Source: Opitutia bacterium UBA5964 (GTDB lineage Bacteria > Verrucomicrobiota > Verrucomicrobiia > Opitutales > Coraliomargaritaceae). Taken from it: DNA of 29,465 nucleotides. Where the stretch lies: contig DJBY01000123.1 of the NCBI GenBank assembly GCA_002430605.1, positions 1 to 29,465 on the forward strand, written 5' to 3'. A program made the translations under genes and the position numbers. The notes below the pieces were generated by a model. The model was not told the DNA's origin. It saw nothing but the letters and a program-made list of their open reading frames with translations, and did no database searches. This document shows, in pieces, positions 1 to 7,109 of this stretch. Positions within the stretch are counted from its first letter, which is position 1. Every line of letters begins with the position of its first letter.

Positions 1-71
1 GCGGTCTGTGAGGAGCTGCAGTGCCAATTAGGCGAATAACGCGGGTGCCTGAGGTCGCCCGATTTGTAGTC

Positions 72-506
72 CTAGTCTTCTTGGAATCGCTGGTGTCCTG
101 CGCTTTTCTGTTCCTTTAGTTGGGCGAGTTGTTCCGATGCGGCGGCGAAGTCTTCAGCTTTGAGCGCTGCGAGTAGCTGCTCGAGTGTTTGTATGCTTTT
201 TTGCATGGCCGCGGTATAGCTGGCGGTCATGCTGGTTTTTTCCTCAGTCGCGAGTGTGTTTGCAAGTGCTGGGACTAACTCGACCGATGCTTTGGCATGC
301 TCGAGGATGATCTCGACTTGTGAGATGTATTCGGCGCGCTGGTCGGGGTTGGGCCCACTGCGAAATGCTTTTGATAGGCTGCGATAGGCCGCGTTCATTG
401 CCGACATTTCTTTGGCCAAAGGGGTATCCTCGTCCTCGCCGAAGGTACTACCCGCGGTGAGGCAAGCGAGCGAGAGCAGGATGATCGTTTTAAAGTAATG
501 AGTCAT
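72..506 (-). CDS. cytochrome b562-like periplasmic protein
   Basis: A 144-residue protein with an N-terminal signal peptide (Lys6, hydrophobic residues 8-19, likely cleavage near residue 23) followed by an all-helical mature part of about 120 residues. The size, helix pattern and ends match the cytochrome b562 family: a Met (Met34, in EMSAMN) sits near the mature N-terminus and a His (His138, in GHQRF) near the C-terminus. These are the places where E. coli cytochrome b562 has its heme ligands Met7 and His102 (YHQKY). There is no CXXCH motif, so heme would be bound non-covalently. In the family this is a soluble periplasmic four-helix bundle with unclear physiological role. It starts 50 bases after the thioesterase stop on the same strand, so the two may be co-transcribed. 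The family call rests on motif placement, not on an alignment; heme binding is inferred. Confidence 0.6.
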   Translation of the reverse strand: MTHYFKTIILLSLACLTAGSTFGEDEDTPLAKEMSAMNAAYRSLSKAFRSGPNPDQRAEYISQVEIILEHAKASVELVPALANTLATEEKTSMTASYTAAMQKSIQTLEQLLAALKAEDFAAASEQLAQLKEQKSAGHQRFQED

Positions 507-556
507 ATTCGGTGGCGTGTATTGTAGCTGCTGAGAGCGGGTCGGAAATCGTGGTG

Positions 557-985
557 TTACAGGTTAATCGCGGCGGCCGCCTCGGGTTTCCAAGCGGCGT
601 CAATTTTGGCTAAAAACGCTGCGGGCGGACGCAGGGCTTTGCCGTGTGTATCCATAAAGCCATGGCTGGTGCTGCCAGTGGCGAGAAGGGTGTCGCCGCG
701 GCGCACTTCGTAGTCGAAGTGGAACCGGGCACGTGGTTTTTCGCGCATGAACAGGTGAATTTGCAGCCGGTCGTCAAAGCGCGCGGGGCGTTTGTATGCC
801 GCGCTGGCAGTGAGCACGGGCAGGCGCAGATTGCTGGCCTCAATTTCGAGGTAGGGAATGCCGATCTCGTCGAGCATCAAGATGCGGGCGGTCTCGAACC
901 AGACGAGATAGTTGCTGTGGTAGACCACATCCATGCGGTCGGTTTCGGCGTAGCGGACGCGTATCTGCGAAATTGTATGAATCAT
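557..985 (-). CDS. YbgC-type acyl-CoA thioesterase (hot-dog fold)
   Basis: A 142-residue single-domain hot-dog thioesterase. The N-terminal motif RYAETDRMDVVYHSNYL (residues 11-27) is the 4-hydroxybenzoyl-CoA thioesterase/YbgC signature. Asp16 corresponds to the catalytic Asp of YbgC, and His23 lies in the conserved VYH. The following WFETAR segment is also typical. Proteins of this family hydrolyse short or medium acyl-CoA thioesters in the cytoplasm, and in some bacteria work with the Tol-Pal envelope system, but no tol gene is present here. The frame stays open 119 codons upstream, but that part is low-complexity, Arg/His-rich and lies opposite the divergent gene, so the ATG at 985 giving MIHTISQIRV was chosen. 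Substrate cannot be told from sequence. Confidence 0.88.
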   Translation of the reverse strand: MIHTISQIRVRYAETDRMDVVYHSNYLVWFETARILMLDEIGIPYLEIEASNLRLPVLTASAAYKRPARFDDRLQIHLFMREKPRARFHFDYEVRRGDTLLATGSTSHGFMDTHGKALRPPAAFLAKIDAAWKPEAAAAINL

Positions 986-1043
986 TGCGCGGTAGTGTGT
1001 GGCCTGCTGCGGGAGGAGTGAAGAGTGAAATGCGTGAAATGTT

Positions 1044-1113
1044 GTGGCGTCGTTGCTTGCAACGGCCGTGTCCCGATTCACCTCGATGAGGCCGTTGCAA
1101 GCAACGACGCCAC
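1044..1113. repeat. REPIN-like paired hairpin, element A
   Basis: Perfect inverted repeat: 24-base arms at 1044-1067 and 1090-1113 separated by 22 bases. Each arm carries its own small palindrome (GTTGC-TT-GCAAC) behind a 5' GTGG. It lies in the 231-base gap between the divergent thioesterase and the membrane-protein gene at 1217. There is no T-run, so it is not an obvious terminator. The layout resembles two REP sequences in opposite orientation; mobilisation by a RAYT transposase is inference only. Confidence 0.75.
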
Positions 1114-1216
1114 GCACTTTGATTAAAGTCAGGAATTGTTGAGGCTGTCTTTGCGCAAAGTCCCTGCACGCAGACTTGCCATGCCGGTGTTTCCGTTGCA
1201 CGGTGCGCGGATACTT

Positions 1217-1774
1217 ATGGGTAAAACGGATCGAATTTTTGTGTATATTATGGGCTTTGTGTTGGGCTCGTTGTTGGTGGCGATGATTATGAATCGGCGG
1301 ACGCTCAAGGAACAGGCGAGTGTCGATCCGTGGGTGACGCATAATGCGGCGGCAGTCAAAGCCGGCGCCGAGGAGCTGCCCGAGGGGCTGCCAGAGGTGA
1401 TTCAGAGAGGTAAGATTCTAGATTTCGGCACTTTGCCGAGCGCGGCGGAACCGCAAGTCAAGGTCTGGCACCTGAATTTTGCCCAGAGTTACCCATATGT
1501 GCGGGTGGTTGAGGATCTCTCGACCGGTGAGTTCTCGTATATGGCAGCCGATCAGATCTTGATCGAACTGGCGGACGGGGTGGATGTGACTGCGCTCCAG
1601 CCGATGCTCGACGAGCTACAGCTGCGTCTGCGGATGTTTAACCGAAGAGACCAGATTGCGGTAGTCGGGGTATTGAACACGCAGATAGATGCAGTGCCAG
1701 CGACAATCGCAGCGCTGCAGCCGTATGCGCAGCTGTTTCGAGCAGTCGGGCCGGATGTGATCGAGTTTAAGTAG
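1217..1774 (+). CDS. membrane-anchored protein of unknown function with propeptide-like domain
   Basis: A 185-residue protein. Residues 7-25 form one hydrophobic membrane helix (VYIMGFVLGSLLVAMIM) just behind a short charged N-terminus, so it should be anchored with the bulk outside the cytoplasm. Residues about 110-185 contain ILIELADGVDVTALQPMLDEL and a run ending AQLFRAVGPDVIEF. This resembles the small alpha/beta propeptide or inhibitor domain that precedes subtilisin-type proteases (pattern 'vIVkfkpGvd...lla.l'). No protease domain is attached or next to it. The frame is open further upstream (in-frame start at 1136, ATG at 1181), but the ATG at 1217 puts the membrane helix at a normal distance from the N-terminus. 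The domain resemblance is weak and no function is claimed. Confidence 0.65.
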   Translation: MGKTDRIFVYIMGFVLGSLLVAMIMNRRTLKEQASVDPWVTHNAAAVKAGAEELPEGLPEVIQRGKILDFGTLPSAAEPQVKVWHLNFAQSYPYVRVVEDLSTGEFSYMAADQILIELADGVDVTALQPMLDELQLRLRMFNRRDQIAVVGVLNTQIDAVPATIAALQPYAQLFRAVGPDVIEFK

Positions 1775-1888
1775 GCCCATTTGGAATCGAACGCGGCAGA
1801 TTTTGCGCAGCGTGAACCGTCATTTGGAACTAAACGGATAAAAAAGTGCCAGAGAAGCGAGATATGCCGCTATAAAGCAACATAGGCA

Positions 1889-1917
1889 TTGACCGAAAAA
1901 TCCCTTTCCACTTTTAT
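1889..1917 (+). promoter_or_regulatory. possible promoter of tig
   Basis: TTGACC (1889-1894) and TTTTAT (1912-1917) are spaced 17 bases apart, about 50 bases before the tig start. The -35 matches 5 of 6 and the -10 only 4 of 6 positions of the sigma-70 consensus, so this is a weak call. Confidence 0.3.
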
Positions 1918-1966
1918 AGCGCGCTTTTTCCTAGAACTGCCTATTTCGGGCGATACCAATTATTTT

Positions 1967-3304
1967 ATGAGCACAGTTAAAACCGACGTCCAAGACATTA
2001 ACGAAACACGCAAGACGATCACCGTGAGTGTCGCAGCGATAGAAATCGCCACGATTGAGGCGAGCCTGATCAAAGAATTCCAGCGCGATGCGAAGATTCC
2101 AGGCTTCCGTCCGGGTAAAGCCCCCGAGAACATGATCCGCATGCGCTACGCCAAGGAGCTGAAGTCAGAGCTCTCTCAACGCGTTGTGTCGAAGGCACAC
2201 CAAGAAGGTGTTGCGAAGTCTGATTTCGAAATCTTCGGGGTCGTTGACCTCAATAAAGGCGAGATCGCTGCTGGTTCCGACGCAACCATCACTTTCACTG
2301 TCGATGTGCTGCAAGCCTTTGAGGTGCCAGTTTACCAAGGTCTGAAGATCACGAACGAGCCAACAGCAGCATCTGCCGAAGAGGTCGAGAAGATGTTTGA
2401 GCAATTACTCAGCCAACGGGCCGAGTTCAATGTAACTGAGAAGGCTGCTGATAAGGGCGACTACGTACGCTGCTCCTACGAAGGTAAGATCGGTGACGAA
2501 CTCGTCGCGGATCTCGTTCCTGAAACTCCAATGTATGGCTCGCAGAAGGTCACGTGGGAAGAAGCTGGTGCAGAAGGCACGCCCGGTGTGCAAGCGATCG
2601 TTGACGGTGTGGTCGGCATGAAGGCTGGCGACGAAAAGGAAGTCACCATGGAATTCCCAGAAGACTTCAAGCCAGAAGTGCTTGCTGGTAAGACCGCGGT
2701 GTACTCCTTGAAAGCAGATGAAGTGCGCGAGAAGGTGATGCCAGTCCTAGACGATGTATTCTTCGCGAGCGTGCAGGTGAAAGATGAAGCGGAGTTGCGT
2801 GAGCGCATCAGCGAGAACATCGAAAACCAAAAGAAGCAGCAGAATTTCAATGCTGAGCGTCAGCAAATCACAGAGCAGCTTCTAGCAAGTGTCGAGTTCG
2901 CGATCCCTGAAAGCGGGATCGAGAGCGAAACAGAAGCAGTGCTGCGTGACTTTATGCAGCGCAATATGCAGCAGGGCGCTTCCGAGGCAGACTTCGAAGC
3001 ACACAAGGAGCAGCTCCACGAAGGTGCGAGTAAGGCCGCGCATGATCGCCTTAAGTCTCGCCTGATCCTCAGTAAGATTGCTGAAAAGGAAAAGGTGCAG
3101 GCCGAGAACGACGACTTCAGCCGCATGATTATGATGCAAGCACAGCAGTCTGGCGAAAAGCCGGAGAAGATCGTGAAGGAAATTCAAAAGGATCAGAATC
3201 GCATCAACAACATGCGCAGTGAAATCCTGTTGGGTAAGACGATGGATCTGATCCTCGACAAGGCTGAGCGCGAAACAGTTGCAGCGGCAACTGTCGAAGC
3301 TTAA
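1967..3304 (+). CDS. tig: trigger factor, ribosome-bound chaperone and peptidyl-prolyl isomerase
   Basis: A 445-residue trigger factor. The N-terminal ribosome-docking domain (residues 1-110) carries the signature GFRPGKAP at 46-53, which binds near the exit tunnel. An FKBP-type isomerase domain follows (about 155-250, KGDYVRCSYEGKIGDEL to FPEDFKPEVLAGKTAVYSLKADEV), and a long helical C-terminal chaperone domain to the end. Length is normal for the family. The frame is open from a TTG at 1889, but the ATG at 1967 gives the expected N-terminus; the extra 26 residues are hydrophobic and not conserved. No Shine-Dalgarno sequence is visible. It is followed by clpP and clpX in the classical tig-clpP-clpX order, which joins nascent-chain folding with regulated proteolysis. 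Confidence 0.96.
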   Translation: MSTVKTDVQDINETRKTITVSVAAIEIATIEASLIKEFQRDAKIPGFRPGKAPENMIRMRYAKELKSELSQRVVSKAHQEGVAKSDFEIFGVVDLNKGEIAAGSDATITFTVDVLQAFEVPVYQGLKITNEPTAASAEEVEKMFEQLLSQRAEFNVTEKAADKGDYVRCSYEGKIGDELVADLVPETPMYGSQKVTWEEAGAEGTPGVQAIVDGVVGMKAGDEKEVTMEFPEDFKPEVLAGKTAVYSLKADEVREKVMPVLDDVFFASVQVKDEAELRERISENIENQKKQQNFNAERQQITEQLLASVEFAIPESGIESETEAVLRDFMQRNMQQGASEADFEAHKEQLHEGASKAAHDRLKSRLILSKIAEKEKVQAENDDFSRMIMMQAQQSGEKPEKIVKEIQKDQNRINNMRSEILLGKTMDLILDKAERETVAAATVEA

Positions 3305-3319
3305 GCTTATTTGTTAAAA

Positions 3320-3358
3320 GCGCTGGATAATCTGTGACAGATCCTCTATGGTCAGCGC
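3320..3358 (+). other. possible hairpin between tig and clpP
   Basis: An outer pair GCGCTG (3320-3325) / CAGCGC (3353-3358) encloses a perfect small hairpin ATCTG-TGA-CAGAT (3330-3342). There is no T-tract behind it. It could be an RNA processing site or attenuator between tig and clpP, or chance. Confidence 0.3.
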
Positions 3359-3396
3359 AGAATTCTATCACCATCATCCTACTATTATAAATTATC

Positions 3397-3996
3397 GTGA
3401 GTTACGTTCCACTACCTACAGTCTATGAGCGCGAAGGGCGCACCGAGCGCGCTTGGGATATTTACAGCCGTCTCTTGCGCGATCGTATCATTTTTATCGG
3501 CACGCCGATCAATGACTTCGTCGCCAACGCCGTGGTTGCGCAGATGCTCTTCCTGCAAATGGATGATCCGAAGAAGGACATCAGCCTGTATATCAATTGC
3601 CCGGGTGGCAGTGTGACCGATGGCATGGCGATCTACGATACGATGAACTTCCTGCAGTGTGACATTGTCACTTACTGCGTGGGGCAGGCCGCCAGCATGG
3701 CGACGCTGCTACTTGCTGCGGGCACTAAAGGCAAACGCTACGCGCTGCCAAATAGCCGTGTGATGATGCACCAGCCGACTGGTGGTGCCACGGGTCAGAC
3801 TTCCGACATCTCGATCGCCGCGAAGGAGATCCTCCGTTGGCGTGCACAGATGAACGAGTTGCTCGCCCACCACACCAACAAGACTGCTGCTGAGATCGCG
3901 TCTGATTCAGACCGCGATTTCTATCTCACCGCGAAAGAAGCGATGGAATACGGGATCGTCGATAAGGTGATCGAGAGTAAGCACAGCGCATCATAA
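3397..3996 (+). CDS. clpP: ATP-dependent Clp protease proteolytic subunit
   Basis: A 199-residue serine peptidase that forms the tetradecameric chamber degrading substrates unfolded by ClpX or ClpA. The catalytic triad is visible: Ser100 in GQAASMATLLL, His125 in RVMMHQP, and Asp174 in SDRDFYLTAKEA. The oxyanion/substrate segment NCPGGSVTDGMAIYD (68-81) is intact. Translation starts at a GTG, since no ATG gives a full N-terminus; there is no recognisable Shine-Dalgarno sequence, only an A/T-rich leader. It lies 92 bases after tig and 24 bases before clpX, so the three are probably one operon. Confidence 0.97.
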   Translation: MSYVPLPTVYEREGRTERAWDIYSRLLRDRIIFIGTPINDFVANAVVAQMLFLQMDDPKKDISLYINCPGGSVTDGMAIYDTMNFLQCDIVTYCVGQAASMATLLLAAGTKGKRYALPNSRVMMHQPTGGATGQTSDISIAAKEILRWRAQMNELLAHHTNKTAAEIASDSDRDFYLTAKEAMEYGIVDKVIESKHSAS

Positions 3997-4020
3997 TTCA
4001 GAGCAGAGACTTTTACTAGT

Positions 4021-5406
4021 ATGGCAAAATCGACACGGATGACTTTTTGCTCGTTTTGCGGTAAAGCGCAGAATGAAGTGCGCAAGATGATTGCAGGCCC
4101 AGCAGGTGTACACATCTGCGATTCTTGCGTGTCTGTGTGCAAGACCATCATTGATCGCGAACTCTCTGGTGCGCCGGAAGAGACCGCGGCCAGCAAGGCT
4201 GCGGTTGCTGAAGGTGCAGGTCTTTTCAATATGCTCAAGCCGGCCGAAATCACGGCGGGCTTGGATCAGCATATTATCAGCCAAGATTACGCGAAGCGTG
4301 CTCTGGCGGTGGCAGTGTATAATCACTACAAACGCTTGCGCTCAGAAAATCGTATCGACAGCGCAACAGATTTTTCGGATCTCGATGGCAAGTTCGCCGA
4401 CGTGCAAGTGGAGAAGAGCAACATTCTCCTTCTCGGTCCGACCGGCACTGGTAAAACATTACTTGCGCGCACGTTAGCTAAGATGCTCGATGTGCCGTTT
4501 GCGATTGCAGATGCCACCACTTTGACTGAAGCCGGTTATGTCGGGGAAGATGTTGAGAATATTGTCCTGCGACTATTACAGTCAGCGGATTACGATGTGA
4601 AAAAAGCCGAGTGTGGTATCATCTACGTCGACGAAATTGATAAGATCGGGCGCAAGACAGACAACGTCTCGATCACTCGCGATGTTTCTGGTGAAGGAGT
4701 GCAACAAGCACTGCTTAAGATTTTAGAAGGCACGGTTTGTAATGTGCCGCCACAGGGCGGACGTAAGCACCCGAACCAAGAATACATCCAGCTCGATACT
4801 TCGAACATCCTCTTCATTTGTGGTGGTGCATTCGTCGGGCTTGATAAAATCGTCCAGGGCCGTATTGGCTCGAAGGCGATGGGCTTCGATACCCAGCATA
4901 ATCTCCGTATGAATGAGGTGCCGCTGAGTGAGTTGCTCCGCGATACAAAACCGGAAGACTTGGTGCACTTCGGTATGATACCTGAGTTTATCGGACGGTT
5001 ACCGATGGTTGCGGTGCTCGATGAGTTGAGTCGTTCCGATTTGGAACATATCTTACAGAATACGAAAAATTCATTGCTCAAGCAATACGGGAAGCTCTTC
5101 TTAATGGAAGGTGTAAAGCTACACTTTACACGCGATGCCGTTGCCGCGATCGCTGATAAGGCGATTGAGCTGAAGACCGGTGCGCGTGCACTGCGCGCGA
5201 TCATGGAGCGTATCATGCTCGATGTGATGTATGACTTACCGCAGACTGAAAATGTCGATGAGGTGGTGATTAATCGCTCGGTCGTCGAAGGGCGCGGCAA
5301 GCCTAAGTTCAAATTTCACAAGGCAGTCAAAGCAACGAAGTCTAAGGCTGCGGAATCTCAAGCGGCTGAGTCGAAAGAAGCGGATAGCTCCGCTGACGCC
5401 GCTTAG
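4021..5406 (+). CDS. clpX: Clp protease ATP-binding unfoldase ClpX
   Basis: A 461-residue AAA+ unfoldase that selects substrates and feeds them to ClpP. The N-terminal zinc domain has Cys10, Cys13, Cys33 and Cys36. Walker A GPTGTGKT is at 139-146 and Walker B IIYVDEID at 200-207. The pore-1 loop GYVG is at 172-175 and the RKH substrate loop at 248-250. The ClpP-docking loop lies in RIGSKAMGFD (281-290, MGF in place of the common IGF), and sensor segment PEFIGRLP is at 321-328. The C-terminal tail after about residue 430 is an Ala/Lys/Glu-rich low-complexity extension (KSKAAESQAAESKEADSS). It is the last gene of the tig-clpP-clpX group and is followed by inverted repeat B. Confidence 0.97.
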   Translation: MAKSTRMTFCSFCGKAQNEVRKMIAGPAGVHICDSCVSVCKTIIDRELSGAPEETAASKAAVAEGAGLFNMLKPAEITAGLDQHIISQDYAKRALAVAVYNHYKRLRSENRIDSATDFSDLDGKFADVQVEKSNILLLGPTGTGKTLLARTLAKMLDVPFAIADATTLTEAGYVGEDVENIVLRLLQSADYDVKKAECGIIYVDEIDKIGRKTDNVSITRDVSGEGVQQALLKILEGTVCNVPPQGGRKHPNQEYIQLDTSNILFICGGAFVGLDKIVQGRIGSKAMGFDTQHNLRMNEVPLSELLRDTKPEDLVHFGMIPEFIGRLPMVAVLDELSRSDLEHILQNTKNSLLKQYGKLFLMEGVKLHFTRDAVAAIADKAIELKTGARALRAIMERIMLDVMYDLPQTENVDEVVINRSVVEGRGKPKFKFHKAVKATKSKAAESQAAESKEADSSADAA

Positions 5407-5484
5407 TTTTGGTAGAATTGCCACCAGTCAGTGGTTAGGCATCCCTGAAAAGCAATACGCGTTAATCGGAATCAAGCTAGATCA

Positions 5485-5568
5485 GTGGAGGGAAACGCTC
5501 CGTCGTTTCCACCTGATTTAAATGGGATCTGATACTACGTTCGGAAATGACAGAGCATTTCCCTCCAC
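5485..5568. repeat. REPIN-like paired hairpin, element B
   Basis: Inverted arms of 26 bases at 5485-5510 and 5543-5568, matching at 23 of 26 positions with all three differences being transitions, around a 32-base spacer. Each arm begins GTGGAG and then holds its own hairpin: GGAAACG-N6-CGTTTCC on the left, GGAAATG-N6-CATTTCC on the right. It sits between the convergent clpX and desaturase genes. No T-run follows either side, so a role as bidirectional terminator is possible but not supported by a U-tract. Confidence 0.75.
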
Positions 5569-5569
5569 C

Positions 5570-6634
5570 TCAGGCAGCTTTATTCGATAACATCGTCTTT
5601 AGATGCTTATAGCCGACCAGCTTTTGACTGTCTTCATCCCAGAGCCGCAGCTTGAGTGATTTTAAACTGGTGCGCAATGTGAGTTCTGGCACTTGCTGGA
5701 AGAACGGCTCTGCATTGTGGCATTGCTCCAAGGAATAGTTGGGGATGCGAGAGCTCAGGTGGTGAATGTGGTGATAGCCAATGTTACCTGAGAACCATTG
5801 CAGGATTTTGGGTAGTTTGTAGAACGAGCTGCCTTTCATGGCGGAGAGTGTGTAGTCCCACTCTTCGCCGCTGCGCCAATAGGTATCCTCGAATTGATGC
5901 TGCACATAAAACAGCCACACGCCGAGTGTGCCTGCGACCGCTGTGACTGTTAGTTGTATCAATAAATAATTCCAGAAACCAAATATGGCACTCATGGCGA
6001 TCGCATAAACGAGGATGGTTGCATTCATTGCCCACACCGAGCGCTTATCGAGCTTGCTGGCGCTGGTGTAAGCGACGCGTTGATAAAATAGGAATAGGCC
6101 GAGTGGAATGAGGCCGAAGAGCACAAAGGGATTACGCGTGAGTCGGTAGCAGAAGCGTTCCCAGCGAGGGGCTGTTAGATATTCGTTGACCGTCATCGTC
6201 CATACGTCGCCGATGCCGCGTTGGTCGAGATTTCCAGATGTGCCGTGATGAACGGCATGTTGCCAGCGCCAATGGCGATAAGGCGTCAGCGTTAGCAGGC
6301 CTGAAATAAAGCCGACGATATTATTGGCCTTTTTTGAGCGAAAGTAGGAGCCATGGCCACAGTCGTGAAAGATGATGAAGACGCGGACGAGGAATAACCC
6401 AGCCAGGATTGCAAGTGTGATGGTGAGTACCCAAGAGACTGTCATCGTGAAATACATGAGAGCCCAGAGGCCGATGTAGGGGATCACGGTGTTGGTGATT
6501 TGCCAGACGCTTTTCTTCAGGCAAGGCTGTTGGTATTGCGCCACGATCTTACGCCATGAGGTTGGAGCCTCGACCTGCTTGGATGTGAGGGGAAGTGTTT
6601 CGTCTGAAACTGAATGATGGGTCTGGGTGTCCAT
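5570..6634 (-). CDS. membrane fatty acid desaturase
   Basis: A 354-residue integral membrane di-iron desaturase. The three histidine boxes are complete: HDCGH at 90-94, HAVHH at 126-130 and HHIHH at 288-292 (in NIGYHHIHHLSSRIPNY), plus an extra His246 in VQHQFED that is typical of the delta-12/omega-type acyl-lipid group. Hydrophobic segments near 50-66, 68-88, 104-118, 170-184, 205-221 and 226-245 give the usual pairs of membrane spans. The enzyme uses O2 and reducing equivalents to place a cis double bond in fatty acyl chains of membrane lipids; the position cannot be read from sequence. It starts one base after the ybeY stop, so it is very likely translated from the phoH-pgpH-ybeY transcript. 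Confidence 0.92.
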   Translation of the reverse strand: MDTQTHHSVSDETLPLTSKQVEAPTSWRKIVAQYQQPCLKKSVWQITNTVIPYIGLWALMYFTMTVSWVLTITLAILAGLFLVRVFIIFHDCGHGSYFRSKKANNIVGFISGLLTLTPYRHWRWQHAVHHGTSGNLDQRGIGDVWTMTVNEYLTAPRWERFCYRLTRNPFVLFGLIPLGLFLFYQRVAYTSASKLDKRSVWAMNATILVYAIAMSAIFGFWNYLLIQLTVTAVAGTLGVWLFYVQHQFEDTYWRSGEEWDYTLSAMKGSSFYKLPKILQWFSGNIGYHHIHHLSSRIPNYSLEQCHNAEPFFQQVPELTLRTSLKSLKLRLWDEDSQKLVGYKHLKTMLSNKAA

Positions 6635-6635
6635 T

Positions 6636-7109
6636 TTATATGTGACAGGTGTTTATATGAAAGTGACTGCTATTGGAAGTTTTATCTAAAATAGCAAGGG
6701 CTTGTTGCTCGGCGATGCGCATGGCTGCTCGGTCGGTTTCGTTGCGGTCGTCGTAGCCAGCCAAATGGAGCCAGCCGTGCACCAGGTAGAGGCTCAGTTC
6801 GCGGCTAAACGGTTCGCCGAGCTCTTCGGCGCGGCTGAGTGCGTGATCGACCGAGACGATAATTTCGCCTGCTGATTCCATCTCAGTGCTGGCTGGAAAG
6901 GTAATGACGTCGGTGGCGCTGGGGTCGTTCATGAAGTCGTCGTGTATTTGACCGATGGTGGCATCGGTGACGAACACCACAGATAATTCGCCCTGCGCAA
7001 TTGGAAATGCACTCGATGCTTCGATCGCGCGATACAGTTGCTTGGTCGCCTCGATCGGGTCGGCAAGTGCTTTATACTGGTTGCTTATTTCCAGATGGAT
7101 TCGACTCAT
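6636..7109 (-). CDS. ybeY: endoribonuclease YbeY / rRNA maturation factor
   Basis: A 157-residue UPF0054-family protein that acts in 16S rRNA 3'-end maturation and ribosome quality control. Conserved segments are TDVITFP (66-72), GEIIVS (81-86) and the metal site HGWLHLAGYDD (111-121). The usual zinc motif is HGxLHLxGYDH; here His111 and His115 are kept but the third ligand position is Asp121. As I recall, an Asp at this place also occurs in some Bacteroidetes homologues, so activity is likely retained. The start lies 38 bases inside the 3' end of the upstream 7TM-HD gene and the stop is next to the desaturase start, which indicates translational coupling. Confidence 0.92.
   Translation of the reverse strand: MSRIHLEISNQYKALADPIEATKQLYRAIEASSAFPIAQGELSVVFVTDATIGQIHDDFMNDPSATDVITFPASTEMESAGEIIVSVDHALSRAEELGEPFSRELSLYLVHGWLHLAGYDDRNETDRAAMRIAEQQALAILDKTSNSSHFHINTCHI

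Noticed and set aside
644..1021. 125-codon plus-strand frame opposite the thioesterase
   Set aside because: A mirror frame of a confidently identified gene; the protein has no recognisable features of its own.
1778..1829. 9-base direct repeat CATTTGGAA upstream of tig
   Set aside because: Short, widely spaced and without other supporting structure; likely chance.
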